A stretch of DNA of 64,000 nt from Pseudomonas sp. C2B4 (lineage in GTDB: Bacteria > Pseudomonadota > Gammaproteobacteria > Pseudomonadales > Pseudomonadaceae). This document shows, piece by piece, positions 60,198 to 64,000 of the stretch. The number at the start of each line of letters is the position of its first letter. Within the stretch, counting starts at the first letter, position 1. The notes beneath the pieces are model-generated. The model was not told the DNA's origin. It saw nothing but the letters and a program-made list of their open reading frames with translations, and made no database searches. The position numbers were made by a program, and so were the translations under genes. Location of the stretch: positions 1 through 64,000 of the forward strand of contig NZ_JABFMU010000029.1 in the NCBI RefSeq assembly GCF_013359695.1. Direction: 5' to 3'.

Positions 60198-62339
60198 TCA
60201 AACCTTGAACTGATTGATCAACCGCCGCTGCTGCTCGGCCAACTTGGTCAAATCCGCACTGGCCGCGCTCGATTCATCCGCGCCGCCCGCCACTTCATTG
60301 GCCACTTGCCCGATGTTGATCACGTTGCGGTTGATGTCGTCCGCTACCGCACTTTGCTCCTCGGCGGCGCTGGCGATCTGGGTGTTCATGTCGTTGATCA
60401 CCGACACCGCTTGCGTGATGGTTTCCAGGGCCTCGGCCGCCTTGGCCGCGTGTTGTACGCTTTCGTCGGTGCGGTTCTGGCTGTCTTCCATGACCCGCAC
60501 TACATCTCGCGTGCCTTGCTGCAACTGTTGAATCATGGTCTGGATTTCTTCGGTGGCCTTCTGGGTTTTCTGCGCCAGGTTGCGCACCTCATCGGCCACG
60601 ACCGCAAAGCCACGACCCTGTTCACCCGCCCGTGCCGCTTCGATGGCCGCGTTCAGGGCCAGCAAGTTGGTCTGCTCGGCAATCCCGCGAATGGCAATGA
60701 GGATCGCGTTGATGTTTTCGCTGTCCTTGGCCAGGGTTTGCACCACGCCAACCGCCCGGCCGATTTCCACCGCGAGGGCGCCGATGGAGTTCGATGTGTC
60801 ATGGACAATCTGTTTGCCCTGGCTGGCGGCCAGGTCGGCGTGGCTGGCGGCTAGCGCGGCCTGGGTCGCGTTGCGGGCCACGTCCTGGGCGGTGGCGGTC
60901 ATTTCCTGCACCGCAGTGGCCACCTGGTCGATCTCGGCCATTTGCTTGTGTACGCCGGTGTTGGTGCGAATGGCGATGTCGGCGGTGTGCTCCGATGAAT
61001 CGCTGACGCTCTGCACTGAAGTCACCACCTGGGTGATCATCGCCTGCAACTTGGCCAGGAAGGTGTTGAAACCCTTGGCAATCGAGCCCAGTTCGTCGGA
61101 ACGGTCGCTGGTCAGGCGACGCGTCAGGTCGCCTTCGCCTTGCGCGATGTCGTCGAGCATGGCGACCATTTGCTTGAGTGGGCGGGCAATGCCGTGGCCA
61201 ACCAGCCAGATCACCAGCAAGCCGATACCGGCAATCAGCAGGCCGACCATGGCCATGCCGAAGGTGTCGGATTTGCGCTGGGTGTTCAGGTCGGCCTGAA
61301 GCTTTTGCAGGTCCGCCATCACCGCGTTCAGCGGCAGTTGCAGCATCAAGGTCCAGCGGGCGTCGGTCTGGCCGATGCCGAAAGGCAGGTACAGCTCGAT
61401 CCGGCCCTGTGCCTTGTCGACGGTGTAAGTGACTTCGCCGCGCTTGAGATTGGCCATGTTGGCAATCTGCTTGGCGTCGAGGATGTCGCTGACCTTCTCG
61501 CCGAATTTGCTCGGATCCTTGGTGTAGGCAACGATCCGGCCATTACCGCCGATCAGGGCCATTTCTCCGGCACCGCTGTAGAGCTTCTGGTTGGCGCCCA
61601 GGAGCATTTCCTGGATGAAGTTCACCGACAGGTCTGCGCCAACGATGCCCTGGAAGGCGCCGTTGAGCATGATCGGTTCAATGAAGGAGGCGAGCATGAC
61701 GATTTTGTCGCCGACCTTGTAGGGCGCCGGATCGATCACGCAGGATTTTTTGGTTTCCTTTGAGCACAGGTAGTACTCGCTGGCGCGCACGCCGGTGGAC
61801 AAGGTTTTCTGGTCGTCCACATCCACCAGTTTATCCAGGCCCAGGCTGCCGTCTTCGTTGCGGAACCACCAGGGCAGGAAGCGCCCGTTGCTGGCGTCGA
61901 TACCCACGACCTGGGTGCCGATGTAGGCCGCATCGTTGTGATCGAGTGCGTCTTTTTCCCAGCCGATGTAGGTGCCGAGGATTTTCGGGTTCTTGGCCAC
62001 GTTTTCCTTGATCAGGCCGATCAATTGCTCGCGGCTGAGGCTCAGCGCCGGCTGGCCATCGGCCCCCGGTGTGCCGATCAGCGCGTTCACCCGTACCAGT
62101 CCGCCGGCAATCAGCAGTGGCGCTTCGAGTTCACGCTGAATCTGGCTGACCTGGGTCTGCGCCAATGATGTCAGGCGTTGTTCGATGACTTGCTCGAATT
62201 GCGCCTGGGTCCGCTCCTGGACCATGTCTTGTGTCCGGGCGCCGGAAAACAGCGCGTAGACCACCAACGCTGCCACGACGCTTAGGACAATGGCGCCTGC
62301 AAGGGCTGCCACGGAAAACTGTATTGACTTGAATTTCAT
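60198..62339 (-). CDS. dCache-type methyl-accepting chemotaxis protein
   Basis: 713 aa from ATG 62339. TM1 is at about residues 9-31. The periplasmic dCache domain (about 40-355) includes NGRFLPWWFRNEDG and YYLCSKETKK with two Cys that may pair. TM2 at about 375-400, HAMP, then a signalling domain with EQTNLLALNAAIEAARAGEQ. dCache receptors of Pseudomonas bind amino acids, polyamines or purines; the amino-acid consensus (Y-x4-R-x-W-Y) is not seen, so the ligand is open. A FliA-like promoter lies 36 nt upstream. Confidence 0.92.
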   Translation of the reverse strand: MKFKSIQFSVAALAGAIVLSVVAALVVYALFSGARTQDMVQERTQAQFEQVIEQRLTSLAQTQVSQIQRELEAPLLIAGGLVRVNALIGTPGADGQPALSLSREQLIGLIKENVAKNPKILGTYIGWEKDALDHNDAAYIGTQVVGIDASNGRFLPWWFRNEDGSLGLDKLVDVDDQKTLSTGVRASEYYLCSKETKKSCVIDPAPYKVGDKIVMLASFIEPIMLNGAFQGIVGADLSVNFIQEMLLGANQKLYSGAGEMALIGGNGRIVAYTKDPSKFGEKVSDILDAKQIANMANLKRGEVTYTVDKAQGRIELYLPFGIGQTDARWTLMLQLPLNAVMADLQKLQADLNTQRKSDTFGMAMVGLLIAGIGLLVIWLVGHGIARPLKQMVAMLDDIAQGEGDLTRRLTSDRSDELGSIAKGFNTFLAKLQAMITQVVTSVQSVSDSSEHTADIAIRTNTGVHKQMAEIDQVATAVQEMTATAQDVARNATQAALAASHADLAASQGKQIVHDTSNSIGALAVEIGRAVGVVQTLAKDSENINAILIAIRGIAEQTNLLALNAAIEAARAGEQGRGFAVVADEVRNLAQKTQKATEEIQTMIQQLQQGTRDVVRVMEDSQNRTDESVQHAAKAAEALETITQAVSVINDMNTQIASAAEEQSAVADDINRNVINIGQVANEVAGGADESSAASADLTKLAEQQRRLINQFKV

Positions 62340-62374
62340 GGGTGCTCCGCACGCAAAAGGTCGTCTGCGGAGGT

Positions 62375-62403
62375 GTATCGGCAAGGAATTCGAGGGGCAT
62401 TAG
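62375..62403 (-). promoter_or_regulatory. Candidate FliA (sigma-28) promoter for the dCache chemoreceptor
   Basis: Minus strand CTAA (62403-62400), 17 nt, GCCGATAC (62382-62375). Same elements and spacing as before the chemoreceptor at 27345. Confidence 0.5.
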
Positions 62404-62610
62404 CGGGGGCTGAGGAAATGACTGTTTTTGCGTGCTCGATGTCGTAATTGAATCATCGCAGGCCGTTATTGGCCGTGGTTCGCGCTGGTTTGTGAATTTT
62501 TTCCTACGACGATGAGAGCTTTGTCAGAAAAGCGCGTCATAGGATCGTTGTATCTGGCGCCGATACATTTCCACGCCTAGGATACGGAGATGTTTTCAGG
62601 GAGTTTTTTG

Positions 62611-63426
62611 ATGAACAAGATATTGGTTTTGTGTGGTCTGAGCGCAAGCCTGCTGCTCGCTGGCTGCCAATCGGTGAATACCACCAGCGCTGGCGCTGTC
62701 GGTGTTGAGCGCAAACAGTACATGTTCAGTATGTTGTCCTCGGAAGAGGTCAATCAGATGTACTCCCAGTCTTATACGAAGACAGTGGGTGAAGCGACCA
62801 ACAAAGGCGTGCTGGACAAGACCAGCAGCGATGCCAAGCGCGTTCAGGTCATTGCTGACCGGCTCATTGCCCAAGCGCCGAATTTCCGTCCGGATGCGGC
62901 CCAGTGGAAATGGGAAGTCAATCTGATCAAGAGCGACGAACTCAATGCCAACTGCGGTCCTGGCGGCAAGATCTTCGTGTACACGGGGCTGATCGACAGT
63001 CTGAAACTCACCGACGATGAGCTGGCCGCGGTCATGGGCCATGAAATCGCCCACGCCTTGCGCGAGCACGGTCGTGAAGCGATGTCCAAGGCTTACGGGA
63101 TCGAAATGGCCAAGCAGGGCGCCGGTGCCTTGCTCGGTCTGGGCCAGGATAGCCTGGCGCTGGCGGACGCCGTGGCCAACTATGGCATGACGTTGCCCAA
63201 CAGTCGTTCCAATGAAAACGAAGCCGATCTGATCGGTCTCGAACTGGCCGCCCGCGCCGGCTACAACCCGAACGCCGCGATCACCCTGTGGGACAAAATG
63301 AGCAAGGCCAGCGAAGGTGCTCCACCGGAGTTCCTCAGCACGCACCCGTCTTCCAGCAGCCGGACAGCTTCGTTGCAGGCAGCGATTCCGAAGGTGATGC
63401 CGCTTTACGAGCAGGCCAAGAAATAG
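62611..63426 (+). CDS. M48-family lipoprotein metallopeptidase
   Basis: 271 aa from ATG 62611, SD AGGGAG. Lipobox LLLAGC (Cys19), zinc motif HEIAH (144-148) and the downstream NENEADLIG with the third zinc ligand. Related to E. coli LoiP (YggG) and the BepA-type envelope peptidases, which degrade misfolded outer-membrane proteins. Monocistronic, followed by a REPIN. Confidence 0.92.
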   Translation: MNKILVLCGLSASLLLAGCQSVNTTSAGAVGVERKQYMFSMLSSEEVNQMYSQSYTKTVGEATNKGVLDKTSSDAKRVQVIADRLIAQAPNFRPDAAQWKWEVNLIKSDELNANCGPGGKIFVYTGLIDSLKLTDDELAAVMGHEIAHALREHGREAMSKAYGIEMAKQGAGALLGLGQDSLALADAVANYGMTLPNSRSNENEADLIGLELAARAGYNPNAAITLWDKMSKASEGAPPEFLSTHPSSSSRTASLQAAIPKVMPLYEQAKK

Positions 63427-63449
63427 TTATGTGGCGTACCCGCTGACGC

Positions 63450-63525
63450 CTTTGCGAGCAGGCTCGCTCCCACATGGGTCTTGTGATCGACACCAATCTC
63501 TGTGGGAACGAGCCTGCTCGCGAAG
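63450..63525. repeat. REPIN, GTGGGAG ends inward
   Basis: CTTTGCGAGCAGGCTCGCTC at 63450 and inverted TGTGGGAACGAGCCTGCTCG ending CGAAG at 63525. Each arm carries one mismatch. Confidence 0.82.
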
Positions 63526-63556
63526 AACGATGACGCGGTGTTACTGACCTACCGCG

Positions 63557-64000
63557 TCAAACCCACCCACTGCTCTGCATCGCCTTGTACACCGCCACGA
63601 TCGCCAGGATGAAGAACGCCGACGCCGCCAGTCGACGGATCAGCGTCAGTGGCAGTTTGTCCGCGGCAAAGTTACCCGCCAGCACCACCGGTACGTTGGC
63701 AATCAACATCCCCGCTGTCGTGCCGATGATCACCAGCCACAATTCCGGATACTGGGCAGCGAGCATCACGGTTGCGATCTGGGTCTTGTCACCGATCTCT
63801 GCAAGGAAAAACGCTATCAGCGTGGTCAGGAATGGCCCGAACTTGCGGGCGGTGCTGGCTTCGTCGTCATCCATCTTGTCCGGCACGAGGGTCCACAGGG
63901 CGGTCGCTGCGAAGCTCGCCGCGAGGATCCAGTGCAGCAGCGTGTCCGAAAAGAAACTGCCGACCCAGGCGCCGACCGCACCGGCTGCCGCATGGTTGGC
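63557..64000 (-). CDS. UPF0016/GDT1 (TMEM165) cation transporter, partial
   Basis: At least 148 codons, open through the right edge; the first half is missing. It contains the second family signature FFLAEIGDKTQIATVMLAA, and the residues upstream (ANHAAAGAVGAWVGSFF) match the end of the first half, so the gene is a normal two-repeat UPF0016 protein cut by the window. A GTG at 63886 is internal and not the start. Bacterial members (MneA) export Mn2+; that is a family inference. Confidence 0.9.
   Translation of the reverse strand, partial: ANHAAAGAVGAWVGSFFSDTLLHWILAASFAATALWTLVPDKMDDDEASTARKFGPFLTTLIAFFLAEIGDKTQIATVMLAAQYPELWLVIIGTTAGMLIANVPVVLAGNFAADKLPLTLIRRLAASAFFILAIVAVYKAMQSSGWV

Noticed and set aside
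10102..63525. Repeated GC-rich palindromes as a possible CRISPR array
   Set aside because: The copies are scattered singly in gaps kilobases apart, are inverted pairs, and have no regular spacers or cas genes; they are REP/REPIN elements.

Overview
This is a stretch of core chromosome from a gamma-proteobacterium, almost certainly a Pseudomonas of the fluorescens group. The evidence is the high GC content, the gene order hemA-prfA-prmC-moeB-murI / TPR-lolB-ispE-tRNA-Gln-prs-rplY-pth-ychF, a mksFEB condensin operon, a cryptic holD in front of rimI, and many fluorescens-type REP/REPIN repeats. I see no prophage, insertion sequence, integrase, CRISPR array or defence island.

Layout. 0.1-3.7 kb: a split pqiA pair and a six-MCE-domain pqiB (envelope lipid transport). 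3.9-8.7 kb: the MksF-MksE-MksB condensin, on the minus strand. 8.9-12 kb: holD-rimI, a very acidic protein, beta-carbonic anhydrase and a small SET-domain protein. 12-21.7 kb: a secreted unknown, AtoE and MHS-type transporters, a PAS-PAS chemoreceptor-like protein, a flavin reductase, a DUF2975/Xre pair, a LysE exporter, D-Ala-D-Ala ligase and a di-Mop protein. 21.8-29 kb: gamma-glutamyltransferase, DUF2817 peptidase, tRNA-Met, a membrane chemoreceptor and an Fsr-like MFS pump. 29-36 kb (minus): translation and envelope housekeeping. 36.2-41.6 kb (plus): a tightly overlapping hemA-prfA-prmC-moeB-murI operon, then pagL. 41.7-49.7 kb: a photolyase cluster. 49.7-53.4 kb: uraA-upp and divergent hpt (nucleobase salvage) plus two small unknowns. 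53.4-64 kb: malate:quinone oxidoreductase, lipoproteins, small conserved proteins, a PlsC-type acyltransferase, an SRAP/HMCES-like protein, a dCache chemoreceptor, an M48 lipoprotein peptidase and a UPF0016 cation transporter cut by the right edge.

The most coherent accessory-like system is the 42-49.7 kb photolyase cluster: SDR, PhrB, MerR regulator, YbgA-type DUF523/DUF1722 protein, renalase-like flavoprotein, TIGR01777 protein and ferrochelatase. Its two intergenic regions carry six copies of the palindrome TGTACA. Four of these form two identically spaced pairs around a strong sigma-70 promoter. The MerR protein lacks the B12-binding residues of CarH/LitR, which fits a class II LitR-type light response, but no photoreceptor gene is present here.

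Other points of interest are an SRAP protein lacking two of the four usual active-site residues, an SDR without its YxxxK pair, a minimal bacterial SET protein, FliA-like promoters with identical geometry before two chemoreceptor genes, and eleven REP/REPIN elements in two topologies. Starts were chosen from Shine-Dalgarno position, family N-termini and signal peptides; they are inferences.
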